Positions 13,901-26,921 of a stretch of 64,000 bases of DNA are shown piece after piece. The DNA is from Monomorium pharaonis (lineage: Eukaryota; Arthropoda; Insecta; Hymenoptera; Formicidae). Every line of letters starts with the position of its first letter. Position 1 is the first letter of the stretch. The notes below the pieces were generated by a model that had not been told where the DNA came from, made no database searches, and saw nothing but the letters and a program-made list of their open reading frames with translations. A program made the translations under genes and the position numbers. Location of the stretch: positions 5,230,869 to 5,294,868 of the forward strand of contig NC_050477.1 in NCBI RefSeq assembly GCF_013373865.1, given 5' to 3'.

Positions 13901-16900
13901 ATATTATGTTATAACCGCTACAACAAATTACTAATATAATATCTCTTGCATTTTAACTATAAATCATCTTAACATTTTTGCTTATATTGTTACACAATTA
14001 AAAAACAATTCTATATTTATGATATAGAATTTTGTTTTAATTGTGTAACAATATAAGCGATGTGAATGTATACAATTTCATTATTTATAATTACCTCATG
14101 TAATCCTTAATAATTTATACTCAGGTTTAATTGCACATTAGATATGAAAATAAATTATTGTAGAAATTATCACTGTTTCTTCAAAGAGAAGTTATCGACA
14201 TTTCAATCAGTCTGCCTTCTTAAAGAACAAGGTCACAAGAATCACGGTGGTACATCATCGCACATTGCATACCTATCTGTGGTTGCACGCGAGACTGCAT
14301 CTCGCACGACGAGATGCACTGTCGCTCTCGTTACGGGCCGCGTCCGCTCTTTTTCGGCTACGTACGTAGGTACATAGAGGCCGCAGGGATGAAATGAAAC
14401 GTGAATAAAATATAAAGAATGACCGGGCTCACGCGCACCACTCATCCCCCGTCGTCCCGCGGGGTTATACGGGCTGTGTACCCGCCGGGGGATGGTGATT
14501 TAGTGTACTGCGGTAGAGCTTTGCCGAGGTGGTTCTCCGGGGGATCGCGAATGCATTTCGATCCTCCCGCAATCCTCCCCCGCTCCCCCGTGCTGTGCCT
14601 TCCCTACCGCCTGTTATTTTCCATCTGTCTATCAGCGTTATCCTTTTCTTGCCTTGATCTTCCGCGCGCTTGCTTGTTTCGCATTGCGCTGCAATCTCGG
14701 AAATTCCGTACCGAGAGAGGCGAGTTAACGTGGCGGAAAGACGATTTTTACTTAACGTTCGAGAAACGTTATTTAGTATCAGAAACACGAAAGTTTCATT
14801 AATCGATTTTCAAGATAGTTTTTTTTTATCATGGAATAATATCGAGAAAAGTTAAATTACCAAATTTATTTACGTAAAGTTATGTGATTATTTAGTTATC
14901 GTGCGATGCAAATATTTATTTTAATTTAAAAAGTGCTTAGAACGAAACTAAGCTGATTCCCGCTATCGTGCTGTTTACATTCGACAATACGAGCAGAGAA
15001 ACGCTTCTAACTTGAGTTTAATTAAATCTTAACATTAAAATTTTTAATAATACTTAATGATATTATTCTATATATATATGTATATTATTTTCACTTTAGA
15101 ATCTTTCACGTGGTGCCAGCTCAACACAGATACTATTATTTTAGCTTTTGCTATTATTTTATCAGTATTATCTTTTAATCAAGTACGTAGCTTCACCCGA
15201 AAATGACGAATATAACGAATAAAACGGCTTTACCACTGCTTTTGTCTTTTCGCTCTCGCTGGCGCATCGCTCTCCGTTTTTCGCCTGGTAACCTCCCATT
15301 TCTAGTTTACCTCCCGTTTCATCCCGCACATTCTCCACGATTGCTGTCGGTGGTAAACGTATTACGTGCGCCACGTACCACTGTTACGGGGGGAGGAGAG
15401 GACGTGAATGCGAACGAAGACTCGCTCGCATTTGTCTTCTGTAAAAGGATCCGCCATCGACGAACGCATTTGCTTTTGCTAGGGCGCGTTTCTCTGCTCG
15501 TATAGTCGCATTGTCGAATGCAAACAGCACGACAGCGGGAATCAGCTTAGTCTCGTTCGCCATAATGAGAGGAAAGGAGGACGGATCTTATTCGCGGCGT
15601 AATTGCGGTGTTTCCGCTACCGTTTGAATGTCTCGTGTTGCAAATAAATAAATTAAATACGAAATAGAAAATGTCGTAATGTTTAACAAACATTAAAGTG
15701 GCTTACAAAGATTATGATCTCGTAAAATATTTATTGTAGATATAATTTTAAAATTTTTACCGTCAGAAGAAAGAATTTCATTCGCAGTCACTCGCAAACG
15801 ATTAAAAATCGTATATTAAAGAAAATTGCAAGACATTTTATTGATACTTATTTGTACTTTCATTAATTTTACGTGACAATATTATTTAAAAAACTTAAAG
15901 GACATTATCATTTACAAAACGTGAAAAACTTAAGCTAAAAAAATATTTTGCCGCAAAATTTATTATACAAACGTATAAATGTACTTAAAAATTTAGGAGA
16001 AATCGTTGGCAGTAGTCTCTGTCTTCTTTTGTGTTTTCAACGTGTTTTTGAGTTTTTGAACGATTGCACTAAGCTGGTGGACCTGCGCCTGGAGATGTTT
16101 TATCTTATCGTTGTTCTCCTTGAGCTCCTCCATTGCTACCTCCCAGACAATCTTCGCCTCTCCTGGTACTTTCGAGATCTCGTCCCAGTTGACGCTCTTA
16201 AGGTAACGTACGTGCTTGAACGGCTGTATTTCCACTTCTTCCTGCGGCAACATGCGAGTGCGCCGTCCCCTTGAAAAAAAAGCAGCGTGTTAGTTGCGTA
16301 CGATACCGGGAAATCTCAAAGCTAAATTAGTACGATTAAGATATGGGGTGCGAGAGAGATTAGTCATCAGATCGCTTAATTAATTTCACCAGAAATTAAA
16401 TGCGAATTACAATTCCGCAATTTTTTTCGTGTATTCTTTTTTTTAATAAGCCCTAATTGAAATACAAATTTAGGAGACGCGTATCTTAAACATAAGAAGG
16501 TTCTAGGAAACTGTTTATTTGAATTGTGTTAATATATTGATTGCAACTTGGCGAACATTTATTTTAATTAATTATTCTTTACCTCGTGATGATCGGTCGC
16601 CTGATCGGGAACGGTGATAATGGCGAGGGAGATTGTTCGCTGTCTGACTCCCTCTGCGGTGACGATCGATCCACTTCTGCGGCTTTCGCGATCGAGTCAG
16701 AGGAAGTTGGTGCCAAAGTAGGAGCGGCATTGTTCGTCAGAATCAAGCCTGCGGAACAAGCTTGCGAGAAATGATGCGAGCATAATGACAATTGAGTGAG
16801 CACCTCTTCGTGAGCCTTGCCGATCGCCTCAAAACACTTCTTCAAGTGATCCTCGTCCTCTATAGATCTGAGAATCAGAGAGTAATAATGTAAAAACCAT

Positions 16901-19290
16901 CGGTTTTATATTTTTTAAGTGTTTTTTTTTTACATTCTTTAGATTTGTCTACGCGTCATTATAATAAACGATTCTACACGTAGATTTATAAACGAGGAGC
17001 AATGAATAATTATTTGGATCGTATTTGAACGTGCAATGTTTAAAAAATAGAAATTATAAACCAATTAAAATTTTTCATAACAATTAATTGAATAATTAAA
17101 GCAATAAACAAAAAAATAATAATTTTTGCTCCTTTTTGCCTTTTCCTTTGAAAGCAATGTTTATTAATTTCAAATAATTAAAGTATATTTTTATTTAGAA
17201 AAAACAAACAAATAGGTTTGTGAACAATAAGTTCTTTGATTGATTCGATATTTAAGAGTAAATCGAACTCCGATTAACTTAGGGTCGGTTGTTCCAACTT
17301 CTTGGTAAATTTACCTATCAGGTAAATATATGTTTGTCTTTATTTATTTAAGAAAGAAAAAGAAGATAGACACATGCTTACCTGGTAGATAAGTTTATCA
17401 AAAAGATGGGAAAATCGACCCTTAACAGATTAACCATCAGAATCGCTGTAAAATTCTTATTAAGAATCTTTCTTTTCATTAAACAGAAAAAAAAAGAATT
17501 ATTATTTTTATCATGTTAGCAAAATAGTATAGATATTGATTTCGATAAATTAATCGCCGTTTAATCTAAATTCAATCGAAAAGTTGTTCCGAAGAGTCAA
17601 CAGTTTATGATCTCGAACTATCACTGAAAAACCTACTACCGCGCCATCTCTGATAACTCCAGTCATAATCATCGTTGATGTTCCTTCTCTCTTTTTCTTT
17701 TTTATCTCTTTATTGTTTATCTTTATCATAATGAAGCTGACAAAAGCAGTTTGAATATTGTCTTACAAAATTTGTATTGTTATTGATCCGTCTGGACACA
17801 TCAAGATATCTTGCCGGATTATACCTATCGAGGTACGTCATTATAACGCAGGCGCGTATCAAACGCATACACACACACACATACGCACGCGCGCCATTGC
17901 ATACACACAGTATACATCGCACACACCTACGTGCGCCCGTGTGTGCGTGCACGCATGCGCCATGCTTAATTCTTACACGTCAGATGGTATCTCCTGCGCG
18001 CCTTCGGAGCGTCGTTGTTCGCAGACGTAGCAACTCATCGCTATTTCGAAGCTCTCGTGACGCACAATGTCGTTTCCACGATTGATGCGCGGTTTGAGTC
18101 ATGAAAGCGGACTGACGATTGTACTAAAGCGAGAGGACCGAGAGGGTCTCGATACGCGTCGTCCTCGTCTCGCACTGACACAATTGGTCGCAGCCCGCTG
18201 CTACTGCAACCGACATGTTGGAACATGGCATCGTGGTGGTGGAAATTGGCGCGATATTACGAATAAGGGGATCTCGACTTTAAGGATGAGGAAAGAGAAA
18301 GATAGGAAAAGAGGAGGGAAAAATTGATTTTAATTTTAAGTGTGTATAAACAGACATAAAATATATAAATTAATTAAATGAAAATTGTAAATATTTAATT
18401 GTAAATCGTTGAACTCTTATACATTTTTTAATGAAACTTACTTAAAAATTAATTATTGGGTTTATAAAAAAATATTGTCTAATTTTCGTTAAATTTTAAC
18501 TAATATTTTTAATTAATGAATTGTTATTACATTTGTTATTAGAATTATTAATAGAGATAAAGGGTTGGAATAATATAAAATCGCAAAAGATAGGTTACTT
18601 CAGTTTTATGCAACGCAGAAGGAAAGCGAGTTCATTCTATTCGTGTAGTACTTCGGAAACGGATGCAATCTGTTTTGAAATCCCACCCGCGAAGCGGCAA
18701 AAACGGATTTTCTGGCGGATCGCTCATTTTTGCAGCCATAAAGTGCGCGATAGTTCCGCGCGGGAATAAAAATTGGTTGCCGGTAACTTTTGTGATGTGC
18801 AGGGGTAATAAAATACGCGATACGTGCGTCACGTGAAATATTTACGGCGGGCTATGCTCGCGCCTCACGTGAATTTAGATTCAGAAAGATATATACCGCC
18901 AGGACACGGGAACTGCGAGCTATGCGAAAGGAATTTTAAAATTGAACGCGATTGCGTGCATGAAAATCCTGCGTGCCCTACCGTTTTGATTTTGGCTACA
19001 ACTCGTTCGCGCTTCGCTTTCGTTCCCATTGTTTACGGTTTCAATATTTGCGCGCAACGCAGCAAAATATGACATGGTGTTGCACGTGCGGAGTGATACA
19101 ATAATAAACGAAATAAATGAGAAAAGGGGGAGGGGAATAGCGAATACTGTTGCTGAAACCAATGGCGTTTTACGTTACAATCGTTATGCGGAGAATCGCG
19201 ACTGCCTGCCTTCTAAAATTATAAACGGAAAGTGTTTTCTATTCTTGGCGGACAAAAGCAAGGCAGAAATTACAAGTGAGCTTTGCAACT

Positions 19291-19338
<48 letters not shown>

Positions 19339-20531
19339 GAAGTTTCTACCTCTGAAGTGAGAAGAAAGGTTCTACCTCTTCCACACTGCAGTAACTTCTA
19401 ATCCGACGTGCTCAGTTTTCCTCCATGCTCCAGTTACGATTCCAAAATTGTTTGAAGAGACATTAAATTTTTCTACACAATGCGCAATCGAAATCGAGGT
19501 TCTAATAGGATCAGCAAAATTACGCGCGCACGTTCGATTTATGAATGAGGCATTGCGTGCGCGCGAGAGAGGGTGGAGGGATGGAGAGAAGTGGGATAGG
19601 TCGCGCTTACGCGCATAGTAATGCACAGCTGACACGTTTCGCGCGACGGTAGTGTCCCACTATTTCGCCGATTTCTCCGATCGAACAAAATCACAGCGCG
19701 AATCGTAATAAATGCCGAAAGTTTGGCATGTCCAACGAACCTGCAACTTCGTTCGCCGAAACGATTGTTTTATTTTGAAAGCATTAATATCAAGTGAGAA
19801 AAGGGAACGATTGCTTATTTTAAAATTGAAATCATTAATGATAAATGACGTAATAGAAATTGTAATATTTTTTGCATGTCTTTTAGTTATGAATAATGCA
19901 AGCAGCTGACATAGAGAATGTATGAAAGCTGAAATTTTTATGCATCCAGTAGAAACTTGCAATGCAGCATTGGCAGATAGATGTTGCAAGACACCGTCGA
20001 ATTGTAGCCCATACGAAAGCAAAATTGAGAGAAAAAATCGAAAATGTCATTAAAATTATAAACGTTTTTTGCGGCAGTACTGCCGTCACTACACTCTGTG
20101 TACTACACTATAGTCTTTATACGACAAACAAAGCTGCCACGACAATAGTAAACAAAAAAAGCCATGAGTTTCCTGTTGTGTGTGTTTATACGTTTGGTGA
20201 TAAGCTAAAATTGTTTTTTGCCACGAAATTTCTAGCAACAAAGAAGAAAGACATATTGAAATAGTTTTAAAAATAAGATTTATTTTTAAAAACAAATTTT
20301 ATGTTATTAGAACAATCATAGTAATTATCTCTAGCAACTTTTTTAGACTAATATTTATGGAAAAAAATGAAAGTATTATTTATATTACTGCAACTGTATT
20401 CTTAGAATTATATAAAAGCGTATTCTACACAAGTAATATAAACGGTAAAAAATTTGGAATTGTAGTCTTTAAATTTTGCATATATATTATATACATATAT
20501 ATATATATAATTTATATATGTATATGTATAT

Positions 20532-20575
<44 letters not shown>

Positions 20576-21697
20576 ATTTTAAAATTATATATATATTGAA
20601 ATCTTTATTAATTACTTAAAAGAATTAATAATTATATAATTTATTGATAATTATAATTTAATTATAATTTACCTAGTAAATCCGCCAGTTGTAACATTTG
20701 TTTAAAGGACTTCACGACTATATACTTCCTCGAGAAACGCAGAGCCGTGTTTTCCACGGAGCCCTCCGTTTACACCTTCTGCTTGTATTCCCGTCGCAAT
20801 GAAACTCGCGCCTGAATTTTCCCCTTCGCTCTTCGTTCGTCGCATCGTCGCCTTTGTATCATCCCTTCTTTCTTCTTCTGAACCACCGAGCGGATGTTTC
20901 CGACACTCGGTCGTTTCGTCGTCTTCGAGGGATGAAGGCAAGTAGTTTCTCCCTCGGGCTTCATTCTCTTTTCCATCGGATTACACGGAAATGCGAGCCG
21001 CCTGTTTCCCCAAAAAGTACATCCGCTTTTTTTTTCTTTCTACTTTTTCTATGCGTGAAGAAAAATACGTTCTCAATCAGCACAAACGAACCGTAATTGT
21101 AGCCTTATGTATCGGCTACGATTGATTCTCCTTTTCAGCGATTGCTCTATCGTATTGTAATAATGAAATCGTGCGTGCTTTAAAAATTTCTGCGAGAATC
21201 TGTGTAGAGAAAGATAAAAAAAGTTGTTGTAAAAAAAAATTGTTTGCTTATTTTCTCTTTTTGACGTTATAATTTCATCGAATTTACTCGCTTGCAATTG
21301 TATTTCGTTATGTATCTATCGTTTACTGATATGCCCAGTTTTTATTAACAATTTAACAATAATTGCTTTTACAATCTTAAATATTAATGATATTTTAAAT
21401 ATTAATATATTTTGAACACGCACATACATATACATACACATTTTAATTGTTGTATAAAATTTTGTTTCTCTCAATTTTAATTGTTTTTACTTCCTTTATT
21501 TTTATTTTTACAATCATGTTATTTTTTAATAGTTATCTTGTTTCTTTAATGACAAGTGGATTTCTCATGTATTACATTTCTATATTTTTCGCTTTATTAT
21601 TACTTTCTTCATTTCCATATTGTTTAGTTTTTATATTCCGCAAAAGAACTGTTTCCGGAGCGTGCAATAAACCTTATTCTGCTTTATTTCTCTTCTC

Positions 21698-21740
<43 letters not shown>

Positions 21741-22391
21741 TCTCTCTCTCTCGGTTTATTACCATCGCTAGAGCAATTCACTGCCTGCAAGAAGAAGAAA
21801 GACAAATACGTTTCCGTGGGGGTGCACGTTGAAGAAACAGGTCCAATAAAAAAGCTCCCACGAGAGGAAACCTGCGAGAGGGATGCGGTCATCAAAGTAT
21901 CATTTGGATCCTTCAATTATCGTTCCTCCCGCGTCGCCGTCCCGGCGAAACTGCCTCGTTAACCCATCTGAGTGGCTCTCGTCTAACATTTTTTTTTGTG
22001 CTACGTGGCTCCGTTACACTCAAATGCAGGGATTCTTATTTTTGATGCCACAGAAACTATAATAATTTTTACTCCTTAAAAAAAGCGCTTTAATTACGTG
22101 ACGGTAAAATGTATATTTGTTGTCACTGAAATCTTTAAAAAAGAACTTAAATTCACATTTGTAACATGATGCAAAAATATGGAATTTAATATTTAATAAT
22201 GTCAATTTATAAAAGGGTATTGAACGCTTTTTAACAAGTTAGAAAATTGTTATTTGTTTTGTGCAAAATAAAAATTGTTCAATTTTATTAATGTTCAACG
22301 ATAATATCGTGTTCAAAATACTGTGCTCAAAAACAATAAGAGCATGACTTAATTACGTTAATACGCCATTTATCTCTAATATTAAAGGGAA

Positions 22392-22423
<32 letters not shown>

Positions 22424-25150
22424 TAGTAGTATTTCGTTGAGACGTCGTTTGCAGTTTAATTTCGTAAGTGCAAACAGTAATAAAAGTTAGCGCTAATAAA
22501 TAACGCAACGTCGGCGAACGCGGAATGTTTCTTTTCGATCGGTCAATTATACTTATCGATACATCTCGCGATTAGCTCAAGCATTTCTCTTTTTTTTTTT
22601 ATTTCCCGCACATCGCGATTCTTTATTTTGATGCAATCGAGCGCGGTAATCTATGTTCGTTGCGAGCTCTCAGGACTTTCCCCAACGGACTTCTTAATCT
22701 CGCCCTCTCGAAGCCCGAGGTATCCCGAACAAAAAAAGAGAATGAGGAGACCGAGCTGCGGCGTAGGCGGAAAGAAGTTAGTCGGAAATCTGCAAACTTT
22801 GACGATAGCCGTGTACAGGCCGGCGTTGTGTTGGCGATAGGCGCTTGAAAGCGAAAAACTCTGTTGTTGAACACGAGATAATTTCTCCTACTCCAGCTGC
22901 TGCAACAACAACAACAACAACAACAATCTGAACCGAGAACTTTACTGCACTGTAAAAACGAACGAGGAAATTTCACCTGCAGTTATTGATCTCTTGGTTT
23001 TTTCTGTCCAGAAAAACGTTTTATTTGATGGATTTTTAGAGGGAAAATAAATAAGATTTAATTTAACATTTATAGAAACATGAATTTTTCCTTTCAAGAA
23101 TTATCTAAATTTAATTTTATATTTATTGCAGTTTTATTATTTTGTTTTCAATCTTAATACAATAAAGATTTATATGAATTCATTTAAATTGTCCAAAACT
23201 CTTGTAAAATTGTGATTTGAATTTATCTAAAATGTTAACAATTTGAGCTTGATTAAAAAAAAATAGCGTATTTGCATTTCTGAATTGAAATAAAGTGAAA
23301 CTAGAATTTCTTGAAGTGAGAAATTTTTGTGCTTGGAAAGAGGAAAGGGAATAAAAGAGGGTGTATTACCTTACTATAAGGTCGAAGGAAACATTCGTTC
23401 TGGAGGTGCGAAATACGGTCGAAGTTTGTGACGCGGAGGTTAAAATCGAGAAACGGATTCAAACCGTACTACGGTAATGGTTTATTCCAGGCACGCGGGC
23501 AAAGGTTGTTGGTACGGGGTTTCGCGGGCGGAATTGCGATGGTTCGGTCGGTGGTTTATGGGCGGGAAGTGTGCGTGTCGATGGCGTACATCACGCCGAT
23601 GGACTCGATGGTAACACGGAGCTATGTGTCTCTCATTCTTCGCAAGGTCGTGTTTAATGTTTTATCTCGTCTACTTCTACTCTTTTCTCTATTTTATTAA
23701 CACTTCTTGAGAGACTGGCAGAAAGAAGTCTTTTCTTTTTTGTATTTTTGATAAAATAAGTAGAGGAGGTAAAGGTGCTATAAGTTTGGATGACACAATT
23801 TTCTGAAATAATAGGATTAAATTACGTGATATTTTTTAGTCGTGTAATTTATCAATCTATTTAATTATAATTATGATTTAAATACCCTCGTGTTTTTGAG
23901 GGTTGTTGAAAGTATACATAACAGTACAAGAAAGTGTTACATTTGCAAATAAAAATACGTTAGGCATCGGTTGCAGTAGGATTCTTAGGTTGTTTAACAC
24001 AAGAGAGACTTAAGTTCTCAGGCTTCCTTAGGTGTTTAACTTCCGGTCACCTCTAACACTCCCTCGCGAAAATTTACGTCACTTCCCTGCTAGTTGGTAT
24101 GCTCCTCGCAGCTGTTTTCCCGCTGCAATATATCTCCTTTGTTCCATAAATTGGATCTGTTTGTTAAGCCTGTTATGGGGTTGCTTTGATGTCAGATAAG
24201 TTTGGGTACTTTAGTCTTAAATCAAAGTTTGATACCAAGGATAAATTCTGTATTGTCAGGTTACTCAGAGCGGACATGCGCGGAAAGGGAAAATCTAATT
24301 CATAAAAGGTAAATTGGTTCACGTCACAATTTTTAATAATTTTTTATTGAAACAATAAAAGTTAAATTCTGTTAGTGACAAAAATATTTATTCAGCACGT
24401 TCCTGCGATTACGACATATATATATATAAACAAAATATTGTTTTTCAGAAATTGGAAATACGATGCGAAATAGAAAACGCGAAATGTCAATGGGATAACA
24501 TCGCTGTATGGAAAATTGTTAACAAACAAACTCCCGTCACGAAACAAAAATAAATACGAAAGCACTCGAATTTCGGGTGCAAGTACGTTACAAAAGCACG
24601 GCGTAAGTGGATGATTATCATTTACGCGGTAAATAATGCGGTAATGATCAATGGCTTAATCGAACGGTGGAATATTTTCGGGGAAAAATGTCTTTCTCCA
24701 GGAATATTTTTCGCTAGGAACGCATTCAGTATTCACAATCATGTGTCTCCAAGGAGTTAAACCCGTGCGATTTCATGGAATCGATTTACGAGTGAAATAT
24801 CGACAAAATCGCGAAAACAAATATTTTCACCGCTTCATCAAGCCTTCATAAATCACGCGCCCGATCTACAACAGTTTTCTCGTGGCAAACAATCCTCCGC
24901 AAACCGCAACAATTCTCTCTCTCTCTTTTTCATTCCTGCTCTTTTTCTCTTTTCCTCTTGATTGCTCTATTTGACGGGAGGGCTATATGATCTATCGATC
25001 TGGACGGCCCGAGGCTTCCATCTCCATTTTCATCTCCGCTCTTTGGGATATTCCTCTGCTTCTCATTTGAAGCGAGCTTCTCGTTTGGTGCTCAGCAACG
25101 ATTCCGTTGATTGCGCATCCGTTAGATTAGCGATCAGGAATCTAAGGTAG

Positions 25151-25190
<40 letters not shown>

Positions 25191-26404
25191 TTGTAAATTT
25201 AAGTAAAAAATTTTATATAAACGTTAACTAAGTAAAAGACATATATTAATAACGTAAATTACAGAATATTTTCTTAAACGTAATGAAAATGCGTCTAAAT
25301 ATTTTTACACTAAAAAAATGCAATATATCCAATAAGATATGTAGTTGCGGGCTGCCAACTACAGATATACTTAATACAATAATATATGCTACTGCAGTAT
25401 CAACATTGTACTTGCATTAACAGTAAATATTATTATTGTATTGAGTATTTTATGTAGTTGGCAGCCCGCAATTACATATGTTATTGACTATATTACTTTT
25501 TTTCTGTGTATGTAGTCCAGATTTAATAAAACTGTTACTATTACTAACCTATTAACTGTTTCTAATGTTCGACGTGTTTTGACGATCCAAAGTATCATCT
25601 TTTATTACTTCTCAACTGCCTTTTTCTTGCTTCGCTCTCATAAAGTACACAAAGGTTGGAGAGTATCGAATCGTATTGTACTCGTTGCAATATAATCGTT
25701 TTGACCAGCGGCGTTTCAAAATTTAATCTCGTAAGTCCCTTAAACCACCGAGCCGCAATCCGCAGATTTTTCCGGTCCATCCTGCATTTCCCGCGAGAAA
25801 TTCCAGGAAGGAAACGAGGGGCCCGGTGAATCAATGCGGTGAAACCACTTCCCGTGGAACATACGAAAGTGCCTTTGTCAGGGATAATGAAGGACGGACC
25901 AAAATACACTTTTCTTCTTTATGTTCGCGTAAGCTCGTGCGTTCCGCAAAAGCACGTTGCCCGCAAAGCTCTCTCAAACTTTTCAATCCACGACGGCAAG
26001 AAAAAAAAAGATCCGTCTTCTCTCGCGAATTTCCTTCAATCCTTTGACCTCACTGTCAATATATTAAATTACGTGACGTACATATATGAAACGTTTTCAT
26101 TCCGTATTACATTGTTAACATATCAAACTGCTCGATTCGATAAAATTCGCTTTTCTCTTCTCTTGCGTTCTCTTGCTTAATCTTTTAATTATTTTTATTT
26201 TATTAATTCTCGACGAGCACGTCAAATTTTTTTATCTGTATTTTAATTAGTTTTTGATGCAGAAATTTCCCTTGGGGAGAACTACCGTTGCTCGTTGCAA
26301 CGGAAACTGATGTATCTAGCGTTCTAATGGTAGCTTGAAATACGCTTGTCTTCATTTATACCAATTACTTCCGGTTTCATCTATCACTTTCCTAGCTTCG
26401 AGCT

Positions 26405-26489
<85 letters not shown>

Positions 26490-26879
26490 TTCTTACGATA
26501 GCAGACGTTAAATTAGACTCTAAATTAGACTCTGGATTTCCTTTTTCAGTAAACTCACCCGTGCTTTTAATATATTATATTTCGTATTTTTGTATTTCTT
26601 TAACTGTAGCTTTTCTTAAGTATTTTATGTGCTGTATCTAAAACTTACCTGCGTCTGCTTGTTCTTACCTGTTCTAAGTCCGCGTGTATACTACCGTTCT
26701 TTTGACGATACCTTTATTGTTATCTTTGCGTTATTTTTGTTTCTTATTCTTTTTTAATTCTTTTCTGTAATATTTTTGTTATCTCTTATTGTTACTCATA
26801 CCATCTTATCTCAATGTATCTATTTTCACTCTGTAAGTTTCTAGAAGGCTTACTCTAGAACATTTAATAGATCCACTTT

Positions 26880-26921
<42 letters not shown>

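Noticed and set aside
21447..21962. 171-codon plus-strand ORF with a hydrophobic start
   Set aside because: Its openness comes from T-rich DNA and a (CT)n microsatellite that reads as Ser/Leu repeats; no domain or splice context supports it.
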